Assembly: GCA_028583405.1 (NCBI GenBank)
Contig: CM053261.1
Coordinates: 12,084,459 to 12,148,458, forward strand
Origin: Pogonophryne albipinna
Taxonomy: Eukaryota > Chordata > Actinopteri > Perciformes > Artedidraconidae
DNA length: 64,000 nucleotides
Reading direction: 5' to 3'
Shown: piece after piece, positions 49,301 through 63,100 of the stretch
Layout: every line of letters starts with the position of its first letter
Position numbering within the stretch: position 1 is the stretch's first letter
The notes under the pieces: model-generated
What the model saw: only the letters and a program-made list of their open reading frames with translations
Databases searched by the model: none
Told to the model about the DNA's origin: nothing
Position numbers and translations under genes: made by a program

Positions 49301-49737
49301 ATTCTTCAGTCTCATCAATCCATCAGTCCCAGTCAACGTCTTCAGCCTCCAGCACACTTTCCCTGTACAAGGCTCATTCCCCATGATCACAGCACCTTAT
49401 ATTGTCCTGTCTTTAACAAAATTCCTTCCACTGCACCTTTTGAAGACTCCAAAACAGGCATTTGTACTGTATGTGTTTGGAGAAATTATACAACAAATGG
49501 CCCAGATTTGTACTATAGAAAATCGAAATCTTGTAACAATTCATATAAACATTTGTGTTTTATTTTCGAACACAATTATGTATATAACTACTTTTCTGTT
49601 TTAATACAAATATACGTACCCTCGACGAGCTTCCATTACAGATGAGGTCCATGGAAGCACTAATTGACAGGTATTGACGCGCTCTGTTACCGCAAGGAGA
49701 TTGGTCGTTTACACAACGCAGGGGGCGGGGCAAAAAT

Positions 49738-50070
49738 ACACTGTAAAATGTTTGGTTTGTAAAATTACAGTAAATTACTGGCTACTAGTTGCATGGATTT
49801 CACAGTAATTCACTGTAAATATTTCACAGTAATTTACTGTAGATATGTTAGAGTAAATTAGAATAATAGTACAACTAATTACTGTGACTTTACATTTGCC
49901 ATGCCCATGGAATTACTGTGATATAGCAGTACAGAGCTATGGTATTATGGTACCTTGCTGTACATAAATTACAGTAATTACCTGTATTTTCACACTTTTA
50001 CTGTAGAAGTAATGCAACACAGCCAGTAATTTACTGTACATATAAAAATGTAAATACGATAATATATTGT
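49738..50070. mobile_element. ACTGT-rich MITE-like block (element 2)
   Basis: Inverted copy of 7795-8143. It starts CACTGTAAAATG. Confidence 0.5.
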
Positions 50071-50385
50071 AAATTTGACTAGTTAACTGGGATTTTCCCA
50101 TAACTACATAATTCAATCAGCTCAATCAACAAAGAAAATGTCCATTTTAACTTTTTATTACTCCATTGAAGTGCAAAGTACATTTCACAGTGGCTTGGAT
50201 ATGTTGTTACGGCCCCAACCTCTACTCCGCGGTAGTGGCTCGTGCTGAGACCCGCAACATGAAAGAATACACGCAATAACCGGTACTTGGTAACAAGCAT
50301 TTATTGATAATCAGCCGTTTGCTCACACAAGCGAAACGGGAAACAAAAAGAGGTCTGGCCAAAAGGAACAAACAGAAGGACACAC

Positions 50386-50634
50386 GGCATCTATTGCACG
50401 TCTGTCCATCCTGGGAGAGGGATCCCTCCTCTGTTGCTCTCACTGATGTTTCTCCCATGTTCCCCTTTAAACTGTGGGTTTTCTCTGGAAGTTTTTCCTT
50501 GTACGATGTGAGGGTCTAAGGACAGAGGGTGTCGTATTGTTATACTGATATTCTGTACAAACTGTGAAGACCACTGAGACAAATGTAACATTTGTGATTT
50601 TGGGCTATATAAATAAACATTGATTGATTGATTG
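50386..50634 (+). mobile_element. LINE 3' end (element 2)
   Basis: Inverted copy of 7226-7484. It ends GGGCTATATAAATAAACATT plus about three ATTG units, fewer than in element 1. Confidence 0.65.
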
Positions 50635-50962
50635 AAGGAGAGAACCCGAGCCAACCACACCATGGGCCGTAGGACCCAGAGCTCCCCCCCCCCCCCTAAC
50701 CAGAAATCAATTATAAACCCATATGGGACACAAAAACACATAGGCTACAGTACAAAATGCCTGTTTTGGAGTCTTAAAAAGGTGCAGTAGAAGGACTTTA
50801 CATTTTGTTAAAGACAGGACTATAGTAATTCAGTCAAGAGAACAGACAAGAGAATAATGGAAAGTGAATTGTTATAATGGGTGATGTAACTTTAATGACA
50901 AGACATAATATGAGGTCATTGATACTCAGACTATACAGGGATCGTTTTGTGATCCTGGGGAA

Positions 50963-51464
50963 TGAGCCTTGTTCAGGTAAAGTGTGCTGGAGGCTGAAGA
51001 CGTTGACTGGTCCTGATGGAGAGAGGTTTTGGTCCTGATGGAGCATGGCCTCCTGCCAGAGGGGAGAGGGGTGAACAGTTTGTCTCCAGGGTGGGAGGGG
51101 TCTGCCACTTTCTTCCCGCCTCAGGGTCCTGGAGGCGTGTAGGTCGTGGAGAGATGTCAGACAGGACCCTCTCTACACGCTGCAGCCTGCCCTTATCCTT
51201 GGCTGTGGCTGCAGCGTACCAGATGGTGATGGGGGAGGTGAGGATGGACTCGATGATGGAGGTGTAGTAGTTCACCATCATCGTCTTTGGCAGGTTGAAT
51301 TTCTTCAGCTGCCTCAGGAAGAACATCCTCTGCTGTGCTTTTTTGATGAGGGAGCAGATGTTCTGCTCCCACTTGAGTTCCTGGGCGATGATGGTACCCA
51401 GGAAGCGGAAAGACTCCACAGAAGTGACTGGGGAGTCACACAGAGTGAAGGGGGCGGGTGGGGC
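50963..51464 (-). mobile_element. LINE reverse-transcriptase fragment (element 2)
   Basis: Inverted copy of 6399-6900 with the same frame-decay point and a few substitutions (Tyr for Phe in VNYYTSI, Ser for Pro in SDISPRP). Confidence 0.8.
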
Positions 51465-52636
51465 TACTAGTCCAAATAGTACTGAATCCAGCAGTACCAA
51501 TTTCATTAAGAACTTATAGCAAAAAATCATTTTATCTCTCATCAAAGATAGCAGAATACATTAAAGTGTGTACTCAGGACAGGAGTTTAAACGAGTATTA
51601 CTCAAAAAGTACACAGTAAAAGTACTTGATTGTACTTGTGCTACTAGTCCATGTAGTACTGAATCCAACAGTACTAATTTCATTAAGAACTTATTGCAAA
51701 AAATAATTGTATCTCTCATCAAAGATGGCAGAAAACATGCATTATTGTACTCTGGAGGAGAGTTTGACAGGGGATTACTCAAAAAGTACACAGTAAAAGT
51801 ACTTGATTGTACTTTTGGTCGTAGTCCAAGTAGTACTGAATCCAACAGTACCAATTTCATTAAGAACTTATTGCACAAAATGATTGTATCTCTCATCAAA
51901 GATGGCAGAAAACATGCATTATTGTACTCTGGAGGGGAGTTTGACAGGGGATTACTCAAATAGTACACAGTCAAAGTACTTGATTGTACTTGTGCTACTA
52001 GTCCAAGTAGTACTGAATCCAACAGTACCAATTTCACTAAGAACTTATTGCACGAAATCATTTTATCTCTCATCAAAGATGGCAGAATACATTAAAGTGT
52101 GTACTCAGGACAGGAGTTTAAACGAGTATAACTCAAAAAGTACACAGTAAAAGTACTTGATTGTACTTTTGGTAGTAGTCCAAGTAGTACTGAATACAAC
52201 AGTACCAATTTCATTAAGAACTTATGCCAAAATATCCTTTTATCTCTCATCAAATATAGCAAATACATGAATTATTGTACTCGGGAGGGGAGTTTGACAG
52301 GGGATTACTCAAAAGTACACAGTAAAAGTACTTGATTGTACTTATGGTAGTAGTCTAACAAGTACTGAGTCCAACAGTATCACTTTTATTAAGGATGTAT
52401 GGCTAAAAATCATTTTATCTCATCAAATATAGCAGAAGTTGCATGATTTTGTTCTCAGGAGGGGAATTTGAGAGTATTACCCAGAAAAAAGACAGTAAAA
52501 GTACTTCATTTTATTGTTGGTAGCAGTCAAACTAGGACTGAGTCAAACAGTGTTAGTTTTTTAAAGAATTTATGGTAAAAATAATTTGTATCGCATGAAG
52601 CAGAAAAAACATGCATTCTTTTACTCTTGCGTTCGT
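51465..52636 (-). repeat. 177-bp tandem array, element 2 right (hybrid)
   Basis: From 51465 to about 52170 the units follow the reverse complement of 5690-6398 (left-type). From about 52195 they follow 15590-16029 (right-type), starting with the ACTGAATACAAC variant. The junction falls in a stretch where the two types are identical. Confidence 0.88.
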
Positions 52637-52743
52637 GCCGCTTCTCAGCGATTACCGTAAAGGCGCTATAAATCGCGCACTCAAAAATGAAGAACTGCTC
52701 ATTTGACGAAGCAAATTTGAGAGACGGCTGAGTTGACCGCAGT
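52637..52743 (-). repeat. Element 2 right terminal inverted repeat
   Basis: Direct copy of 16030-16136, followed by TATTTGAT at 52744-52751 as at element 1. Confidence 0.88.
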
Positions 52744-53147
52744 TATTTGATTGGGTTAAAATGTAGATATTCTTCCTGTTATGTCTGCTTTATTTTACCT
52801 TATGCAAAGTGACCTGCTCTATCGAAATCAGTCGCATTGACCCGAAGACACATTTTGAGTTGTATACTCTGTTGGAAAGAGGAGATTCCGAGCTTTCTAA
52901 TGATATCAGGATTGTTTTTGTTCTCCAAATATTAAGCAAAATATGTAACATTAGCCTAATGACTAGAGTCATCATTTTGAGAAAAAGGCCTTCAACGTGT
53001 CCTCTTCACTGGATCGATCTGATTGATTATTAGCGGAGCAAATGATCAAAATACGACGGAGGGAAGATATTTTCGTTTGGATTACTGGTCTGGGGGAAGC
53101 TCGCGAGTGTGTGTGTATACGTGTGTGTGTTTGTGTATTTTGTATAC

Positions 53148-53585
53148 ACCGGCTGTTGTTATGCCTGCTGTGAAGTTACTCCGTTCTCCGCTTGTAATTA
53201 TGCCGTTACAAGCTTCAAAGTTGTATTTATCATCTGAATTTGCCGAAACAAGTATAATATTCTGAAAGCCAAGACTTTGTTTATTTGAAATCAGATAAAA
53301 ACAAACTGTAACGGACCCTGCCGTGTTATCTATGATTACTATATGCCTTACATTCATAATTTCAGTGGGAGGGAGGGGGGCGGCGGCGGCGCTGAGGAAC
53401 AGCAGAGTGGCACGTGAGAGGCGAGCTGTCATCTTCCCTTTACAAGCTTCAAAAATGCCTGTAGCTAATGAGATTGAATATAACAATACAAAATAACAAA
53501 AATATAGCCTACACAGCTAGATCAGATGGCGTTCTTTTTAGATGCTACTTTAGAGTAGAGGGGAATTATTGAAACGGGATTTGTA
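53148..53585. repeat. 0.44-kb direct repeat, unit A (second duplicate)
   Basis: Copy of 16541-16978 at offset 36,607. It matches 53677-54175. Confidence 0.88.
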
Positions 53586-53676
53586 GCCTACAGTGTTCCG
53601 CGCCGTGTACGTGTGTTTGTATATTTTTGCGTTTGTGTATTGTGTTTGTTTCCCGGGGAAAACACTCACGAGAAAC

Positions 53677-54175
53677 ACCGGCTGTTGTTATGCCTGCAGT
53701 GAGGTAAAGTTACTCCGTTCTCCGCTTGTAATTATGCCGTTACAAGCTTCAAAGTTGTATTTATCATCTGAATTTGCCGAAACAAGTTTAATATTCTGAA
53801 AGCCAAGACTTTGTTTAATTGGTCGAACGCACTTATTGTAAGTCGCTTTGGATAAAAGCGTCAGCTAAATGTAATGTAATGTAATGTAATTGAAATCAGA
53901 TTAAAAAAACTGTAACGGACCCTGCCGTGTTATCTGATTACTATATGCCTTACATTCATAATTTCAGCGGGCGGGAGGGAGGGGGAGCGGCGCTGTGGAA
54001 GAGCAGAGTGGCACGTGAGAGGTGAGCTGTCATCTTCCCTTTACAAGCTTCAAAAATGCCTGTAGCTAATGAGATAAATATAACAATAAAAAATAACAAA
54101 ATATACACAGCTAGATCAGATCGCGTATTAGATGTGACTTTAGAGTAGAGGGGAATTATTGAAACGGGATTTGTA
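53677..54175. repeat. 0.44-kb direct repeat, unit B with SINE/LINE-tail insertion (second duplicate)
   Basis: Copy of 17070-17568. The 70-base tail insertion is present here too (53818-53890). Confidence 0.85.
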
Positions 54176-55689
54176 CACGGCATCCGCCGCTGCGAAAATG
54201 TGGGGCAGGGCTGAAAAGTGGGGGGGCCAACGGCCCCCTGGCCCCCCCGCTTCCGGCGCCCTTGCCTTGACCATTTGTCCCTCCGTGCCAATCAGTTGGT
54301 CACATCTATTATCTACTTGATGGATTTTAGATTGTAAAGCTGGCGGAAACTCATTTAGGCTCTTAAAACGACGTACGATCATATTTAGATAACAATTAGG
54401 GAGATATACACATATAAAACCTGCTTTCATACATCAAATATAAGCCAACAGTGATGTGAAATACATGACTTACTTACAGTATTTAATTCTTATTTCAAGA
54501 TTATGCAATCCTCAATCAATTTGTATTACCATTAGTCCAAATAGGGCCTTCTTGAGTTTAAACCTGTTGGCAATATAACAAACTAGACAGGCAAGTAAAT
54601 ACATAAATGTTACATTTGAGAAGGCAAAAGACCTGCATAATAAAATTACAATGGAAACAATTGCATTGAGTTATGATTGTGCAATTTTCAGCCTGAATAT
54701 TACCATACCAACATTGTGAAAAGCTGACACCATACAGCTTAGACTTATAAAGCTTCACTTTTGCCCATTAAGGACCCAAAAATAGCATTTTGAGGATTTA
54801 AGAGGAACACAGTTTACTAGCAGAGCTTTAAGACCTTTATGTGTAATGTCGATATATGTGTTGTCCAGCAGAGGGTGCTGCAGATTAAGCTACTGCACAT
54901 TTGAATGCTGCTCTCTGAGATCAAATTAATAGTTAAAAACACAAAAAGTTGAAATATTTCCTGACTACCACATACAGTAGACATCACCTTTACATTTAAA
55001 GATGGATGGAATTGTATATTTGTCTCAACTTCATCACAGAAAATGGTGTGGATTTCCCACAGAGGTCCATTGCCAAACCTTAATACAATCGCCAAAGAGG
55101 AGCCTGTAGGTCCAGCTTCTGACCTGTAGAGGAAGCTGCTTCCCCACACATCAGTTTAGTGATGTATTGAAACTTAAATTGTGTATATTTTGTAATAAAT
55201 AGGAATTTACTCCCAATAATTCCTCATGCTTTTCATACAGTGTCTATTGGTGTTCAAATAGTTTTAATGTAACATAAGTGAGGTATTAGAAACATGAATG
55301 ACTGCACACATACGTAATTTTCTTCTATGATAATTTCAGATACATTTAATACAAAGAAAGATTACAAACAAGTGCTTCTATTCATTAAGGATGGTTGATT
55401 TCCATGATATTTCACAGGGATCAGTTTGTTCACTTAAAGATACTTTAAACTCTACTCTTAAGAAATGAATATAGACTCTACTATTAGCTTGGGTTCTGCT
55501 CTCTACAACTTGGATATTGGCAGTGTAATATTTGTATTTACATGATTGGAAAACATTGTCATAAAAATGCAAAAAGTAAAAACCAGCTGACATGAAACAC
55601 AATTGGCAACAACCATGGAGAGGGATTACAGAACAAACTCGGCTGTTACTAAAGATTTGCAGCAACGTCATCGCATATTACTGGCAGCA
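54176..55689. other. Intergenic DNA and probable myosin 3' untranslated region (second duplicate)
   Basis: Copy of 17569-19082. No supported gene. Confidence 0.45.
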
Positions 55690-57104
55690 TCATCTGGACT
55701 TGGTTTTTGTAGACTCCTAAAGAAAATAAGTAAAAAGCTTGGTTCATTGTTTATGCCAATAAGTGTTTTGATGTTTTCCTAACATGATGAAGTCCACACT
55801 CACCACCATCAAGTGTCCGTTCTTCGCCCTGTACACCATGGACTCCTGGCCACTCTTGAAGTCCACAAACCCCTCTCTGCCAGGCTGGATGTCAAAACGC
55901 ACACTGCAGGGGATCATTTCACATTGTATTAGGATTTCATAAGGATTACCATTAGCTTATGCAAGACCCCAGCTACTCTTCCTCGAGTCCACACAAAACA
56001 TTTAAACAAGTGACACTTACATACAAAACAACCAAATGTAATTAAAATCCGGAGAGTATCACTAACAGCTAAACACATTACTTTACATATTCTATCAATC
56101 TTGCAACATATTCCCAACATTAAAATAAAAAAGGTACAAAAAGTGGGTTTTATTAGTAGGACTATTAGGTTTTGCTTCACTTGTTTTAAAAGCTGGCTTT
56201 ATAATGTGCTTTTGCAATCTGAGCAGAAGGTTGCACAACCCCAAAAACATTGTGACATCACAAAGTGGCCTAAATCTGATCAGTTCATTTTTGCATAGTA
56301 GGTGACCTTTAAGTAGTGTAATATTGTGTTATCTATAATGTAGTGACCTCTGGTATGTAAGGGCTGAATATGAGGAGCATTACATTAGGCTTATTATTGC
56401 AAACATTTATATTTCTATCTTTCAGATTATTATTAATACATAATGTCCATATAGAGTACCTGCCCTGGACCACTTTGATGGAGTTCTGCTTGTTGGCAAT
56501 AAGACTGAGCTTGGTCAGGGCCTCAAACAGGTAGTCGCTCTGCAGAACCAGATCCCCCTGAAAAACAAATAGTGTCAGACCGTCAACTATAATATGTGGT
56601 GATAGTATTATCCCTAAACCTTAAATGAACTAATTCATAAATTAATGGATCTTTGTTAACGGCACAATTCATCACATTCATTGATTTCTTTAAGTTCATC
56701 CTTTTGGGGAAGGTATTTAGCCCGTTATTTACTCTAGTTTTGACATTTAAAGACAATAAAAAACATTCTTTTAGCTCTATCTAGAGATAGCTGTACCTTT
56801 TGCTTCATGTCATCGCATGTAACATGCAGGATCAGGAAGTTGTCACTCAGGTTGCTGACGGACACACCTTTAATAGAAATGTGTATGTTACCACAATTCT
56901 CAAGTGTGTGGGTAGCTCTTCCTACGAATACTGATGCATATTTTGTTACAATAGATACCTTTCAGAGAGATGTAATCCATCCGCTGCTTGACCTTGGTCT
57001 CCTCCACCAGGTAGGCGGCTTCCTTGGTGAGGATGAGCTGCCGGAAACGAGGCCTGAACCCGTTCCTGTCGTACTTCACCACCGGCACGCTGTACTGTGG
57101 GAGC

Positions 57105-57199
<95 letters not shown>

Positions 57200-60100
57200 T
57201 CAGAGTGCACTACAAAAAGTTTAAAGATGCTTAATAGATTCCAGTGTTAGGTTACCCTGATTTGCTCGTGCCGAATCATCTGAAGCACTTTGATGCTTAT
57301 GTCCTCTGCACCTTAATAACATAAATGAATCCACGAGAGAGGAGAACAACTATTATTGGTTACTGTCACAGTAAGAACGTGCTTATCAATGTAAAGTATC
57401 TGATCATGTTAAATCAAGTGTTGTCGTTTTTAATTTGTGGATAGTACAAATATACTGTCGCTACAATCTAGAAAGAAATATTCCACATTTTAAAAAGTAA
57501 ATCTAGAAAAGCATGAGTACATCTGATCTAATGTTAAGTACTACTGGCTTCTACAGTTTCCCCAGGATATAATAACTAATTGTGTTTTTTCATGCATGTG
57601 TGCTTTACTTGAAAGTAATAGTATTGTACTTATGTAAATACACTCACCACTAACCCAATACAATATCTTAGCAATCTTACCTATCCTGGTATCCATGAAT
57701 GGTCTGCCCACACTGGAGGGGTAGCTTTCTTTTTTTCCTTTGAACATGGAGCTTGTCTGTGCTTTTAACAGAAGCTTGAAACATGGAAAGCATATGAAAG
57801 CAAAGTCAATTCAGACAAGATACTTTATCCCCAAGTGAAGTTGCCCACAAACTTTATTTAAGCGATTTTGAATGTAGCATTTATACGTTGTCAGTGCATG
57901 TAACGACACAAATGTTTTTATCATTGTGTGTGACAGAGCGTGGATGTACCTGTGCTTTCCTCTGTGGAGTGATCCCTCGAACGTACTTCCGTACCATGAG
58001 GCGAATGTACAGCTTCTTCAACAGCTGAGCAGCCTATAAAAACACAGCTTTACAGTGTGCCTGAGGGCTTATACCTAGAAACAGTAGATGTCAAAATGTA
58101 ATTACTATCACCCACCTCCTGCATTATAGGCGGAGAGGTGAGCCAAGAGTCTTTTTCCAAGACTGTTTTGGGAAGGTTGTCCTTCAGCCGTGTGAGGTAG
58201 TTCTGGCGCACATACGCCAGGTACTCAATATTGTCAACGGAAACGGCCTGATTTCTTGTCATGAAACCTTTAATGAACCTAAAACAAAGACAGGCAACCT
58301 TTTACATAAGGCTGTTTGGCCCTCATCTCATTCAATTAGATTTCAATGTTTGAACTTACTTTTGAATGACTTTAACAGCCCATGACCTCTTGTCCCGCTC
58401 CTTTCTGGCTAGCATTCCTCTCCAGCAGGTCTCAATCTTAGTGGCTAGAGGTGATAAAAAGTGATATCTTGAAATGCTTGTCATGCGACATCAGTAACAC
58501 ATTTTGGGGCATTTGACCACTCACCAGCCTCTTTCTGTCTCAGGTAGTCCCCCTTCACTCTGTAGCCTTTGTACTTGGCCTGAATCCTTGTTGCTGCAAC
58601 AATGACAGTAACCGTTTCACTATCAGGAGTATATGCTAAATATTGCGTAATAACATAATGATCAGAACAACTTCTCACCCAGCCTGTGTTTGCAGACCTG
58701 AAAGGCGTCTTCTGTTGCAAACAGAGTTTTCGGGTGTCGGATGAAAATCTTTGTCCTGAAGGGAGAGAGGCAAACCGTGAGAAGCTCCTGTATCTCTTCC
58801 AGGTGAACATGTACCCATATTCAACAGTCTATAGCACCAACATATTAACATTCGCCAACTAGGAGTGTATCAATGCATTGATCTGTACCTTTAATTACTG
58901 TAAATGATCAGCTATCCCATATCATTGTTGGAAAGTAAAAACACAGATGCATATCATTATCTTTAAGAAGCGCCTTTTTTTTTATTTGCATGGCAAGCCT
59001 GTGTCATCGTCTCCGTCTGCAACTTCTTCCTAAAGAGCCCAGTTATAAAATTGTCAAATTTATTTTTGAACGTTAAAATGTTTTAACTGTTATGTTGAAT
59101 GGGCACATGCTGAATTATATCAAAATTAAATCGTAGACTTTGTTATATAAGCAAATCGTGATTTATTCCCCTACTGCCTACCTGCCCATCTTGTACTCAT
59201 CAGGTGTGTAGCCCATGTGTTTGACCAGGCAGTGCACTCCTTCTGCTGCCGTACCTTTCCAGTTTGGCCAGGTGTCCGGACACAGAGCCTTATATCTGAG
59301 CACAGAAGAAGATCACAGAATCAAAGTCAGCTGCAAAAAGTTAAGCATGCCCAATAACTGTATGTGTATTTCAGATGTAAAGTAGAGGGAAGATGATATT
59401 AGCTACCTCTGGAGGAAGATCTCGTATTTGCGTCGGTAGGCAAACCCGGCACGCCTGACCCTCAGGTGCTCCATCAGCCCGAGGTACTTCATCTGATGTC
59501 TCACCAACACGTCATCAAAGCGTCCTGCAGGGGACACAGCAGTTCAGATCATTCAGGTCTAACTTGGTAGATGACTGCAGGCTGAACATACAGCAAGAAC
59601 ATATTAGCTGGAATAAGGTGGAGGATTGTTTTTAGGACAAACCTGGCTGCTTGGCTTCATTGGGTTTAATGCAGCGGACGTACCAGGGCTCTTTGGACAT
59701 GAGGATCTCAGTCAAGCCCACCAGGCTGCTCTTAAACTGAGTCACCACCTGGGGAGTCACAGAGAAGAATAAACGCACAAGTGTTGCTGCTTTGTTTATA
59801 ACAGTAGTGTGGTTCCACATTAGGACTGTTTCTTACAGTTTCAGGTCTCCTCTTGCTGTCCGGCTCAGTTGAAGGAAAACAGAGTTTGATGATAGCATTT
59901 TTGGACTGTCGCATGACCTTAAGGAGACAAGGAAAACGATATAAGTCCACAACATGTCAGACATAGGGACAGTATATTAACAGTAATGTAAGAGTTATGC
60001 TCCTTAATATTTTCAGTCATCTTTCAATCGGTAGATTCTGAATACAATAATTTAAACACATTTGTGGATCACCTGGTTTCAAAGAAAGTCATTGAAATTA

Positions 60101-63100
60101 CCTCTTTCCCATTTCGATACAAGAGATCATTGTTTTTGTCCAAGAATCCTAAAGTTTGAAAAAGCAGAAACTTTAAAATGTTAAGTATTATGGTATATTA
60201 CATTTGAGCAGTCCCAACACATATTATATTACACATAGTAACACCTTTCTTTTTAATTCATTATACATATACACAATTGCTACTGGGGGGCAGGCGTATT
60301 ATCACTTCTTAAGGCTTTTGTCAGAATTAACTAAGTGAGAATATTATTTAAAAGTGACTTATTTTATTCAGAGATGAGAACAGTTGTTTCCTAATGTTGC
60401 ACTACATTTTCTCAATGTGCTGTTGTTACATACCCTTATTTAAAAATACTTTAATATTTAATAGAGAAAGAATATTTATCATACAATGATATTTCCTCTC
60501 TTACCAACAACACAGTATGTCACCTCCCCAGCGTAGTGCAGGAGGCGGAAGTCTCCTCTGTCCAGGGTTTTCCTCGTCTTCTGGTCGGCAAGCTTATGTC
60601 TGCAGGAAGGTACAAGGTTAGTGGAGGTTATTATGATGGACTGTTCTGAGTTTAGACAACATACACTGTTAAGGTGGAGCTTACGTAACAAAATGAGGAA
60701 TGACCAGCGATCTTCTCCTCCATCTTCTCCAGGAAGGTGAGATCTGTGGCCTCTCCAGGACGCAGACATTCCTCGTCCTAAACAAGAAGACAAGCAACAC
60801 TAATTTAAGATGAAAATACACAAGTTAAAAACCTACTTAACCAGAAATGGCTCAAATTACATAAACATAAGGATAAAAAACTGTAGAATTAGCTTATTCA
60901 AACAGGTTGTTTGTCTTTCTGTCGGACTATAACTCAATCATCTATTTACCAATAGAGAGATGATGCCTCTGTGTTTTCTCCTCCACAAGATCACAGATGA
61001 TCTTGTTGTTGAAAAAGGGTACTGATTCCCACTGTGCAATTAACAAACGAGAAGATAATTAGTGGTTGAAAATCGTTTCTTTTATTGTATGAGAGTTTGT
61101 TTTAACACATACAAAATATGAATTGGGTTATTACTTCAATCCCCTCCATCTCGTACTCCTCCTGCTCTGACTTGAGGGTCAGCTGGATGAAAAGCTGCTG
61201 CAGCTTCTCGTTGCAGTAGTTGATGCAAAACTGCTCAAAGCTAAAGCAAATTAGAGGAACTGTCAATGTTAGTTTCTTCATTTCACATCAGTTAACTCAT
61301 CTGTGCATGATCTCACCTGTTCACGTTGAAAACCTCGAAACCATAGATGTCCAAAAGACCAATTACTGTTTTCCTGGAGGAATCCTACAGAGGATTTACG
61401 AATATAATTTTTTCTGTACATTGAAAATCATGATCCAAATCCAACCTCATATGTTGGTGTTAATTAAAACCAATAGATACATTGTGGGGTGGGTGGGGGG
61501 GGTCAGCCCAAAGAAAGGTATGCCAGAGATGTGGCTTTTTTTCACAACAAATCAAATGGCTGTCAAAACTCTTGTTACCACATTGTATCCCTATTTCTGT
61601 AATCTGTATGAGACATGTCGGGCAAAGCAAGATTAGAAACAGAGTAGATTGTTTTTCTCACCTTGTTAACTAAAGATTCATTGATCTTGTTGACCAGCCA
61701 GTTGAAAGTGCGGCATAGATGGCTTTGGCGAGGGCATCCCTGGCATACACTGCATGGTCCACAGAGAAGGGACTGAACACCTTTTTAACATCAGAATAAA
61801 GTAGATGATAAACACTGGATTCAAGTTATACATATTTTATATTCTGCATTTAAGTTAGTCACCTCCTCTGCTTTGGCTTCGATCTTCCTGTGGGTTAGGC
61901 CCTGTTGTAGCACCTGAGTAGGAATCCCCAGCAACTGCACAGCAGATTCAAAAACAGAAAAACTGGGTAACCCCGAATCTCTTGTGTCATTCATAAAGAT
62001 GAAGAGAGATGAAGGGTTTAAGCTGAATGCACTTTGTTTGGGGCTCACCTTTGACACCCAGTTCATCTCCTGGTTGTTGTTGTTGAGAGAGGCGTATCCT
62101 CGTTCATTCGCTTCAAACTTGATGTTTCCCAGATGGAGCACACTAGCAATTATTCCAAACAGCTGCTGCGTTCACACCCAAAGACAAATTACTTTTTTTA
62201 TTTCAAGCAAAATCTAATTATGCCTAGTTTTGGTGTTCAGGGGTTAACTGTATACCATACCTCAATATCATTCTCGCTGAACTCAAGTGACAGAGAGGGC
62301 TTTTCGAACCGTCCTCCAGTCACTTTTATCATTGATAGAGCTAACTTTGGCACAATCACCCTGAGGAGACAAAGTATAAACACTCTGAGATAAGAGTTTT
62401 TTTGATGCACCTTGTAAATTAAGTGCTTTTTTCCCACGTACCTGCACCAGGTACCTGTAGTGCTGGCAGTTTCTTTCCAGGCCGAGCCAGCGCAGCAGAT
62501 TCTTCCTCTCCTCCCTCCACCAGCTGATAGAAGATGTGGAAGTTTCTCTCTCCGTGGTTCTGGTGGACAACACGTGACTTCTCCAGCAGGTAACTGAGAA
62601 CGTGACCACCGACTGCCACCACCCTGAGGGAGAAAGGTCAGCGTTATCCTTGTTGGCCTTACATTTCTGTATTTTGTGATCTGTATCTAATGAAGATTGT
62701 TCAGTCCACCCTGGTGGTCGAACTGGATGTCCATATATTTCCCAAAGCGGCTTGAGTTGTCATTCTTCAGGGTTTTGGCATTTCCGAAAGCCTGTATGAT
62801 GATGATTAAATCAAGATTACAGGATTTAAAAAACATGTTATCGTGAAACCTTTGGGCCTGAAAAGTGAAGCCATTAAAAAAGGGCCTTAAACCTGCATTC
62901 TTTTTCAAATATCCAGCTGGGGTCGTCTCCAGTGGTCGCCAAACCAATGGGTCATGTCACTTTGGCTCCGTCTACTGATACATAGTTTATCTCTAAAAAT
63001 GATTTAGACAGCAGACGCATTTGCACACATTTCCTTGTCACTGACCTCGAGCACTGGGTTGGAGAGCAGCAGCCTGTCCCGGACGTTGTTCAGGAGTTTG

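Larger units (their letters stand above)
41731..52743. mobile_element. Element 2: inverted copy of the composite TIR element, chimeric at its right end
   Basis: Bases 41731 to about 52170 follow the reverse complement of about 5690-16136 with only scattered differences, including the same Tc1 and hAT at the same sites. From about 52195 to 52743 the sequence instead follows element 1's right end in direct orientation. The element therefore carries two right-type termini and lacks the left-type terminus seen at 4565. Its flanks do not match (GTGGGATG left, TATTTGAT right), whereas element 1's do. This marks a recombination product rather than a simple insertion. Confidence 0.85.

Noticed and set aside
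41731..52743. Simple inversion of element 1's body between its arrays as the origin of element 2
   Set aside because: A simple flip would leave one left-type and one right-type end, but both ends are right-type and the left flank is unrelated to 4500-4564.
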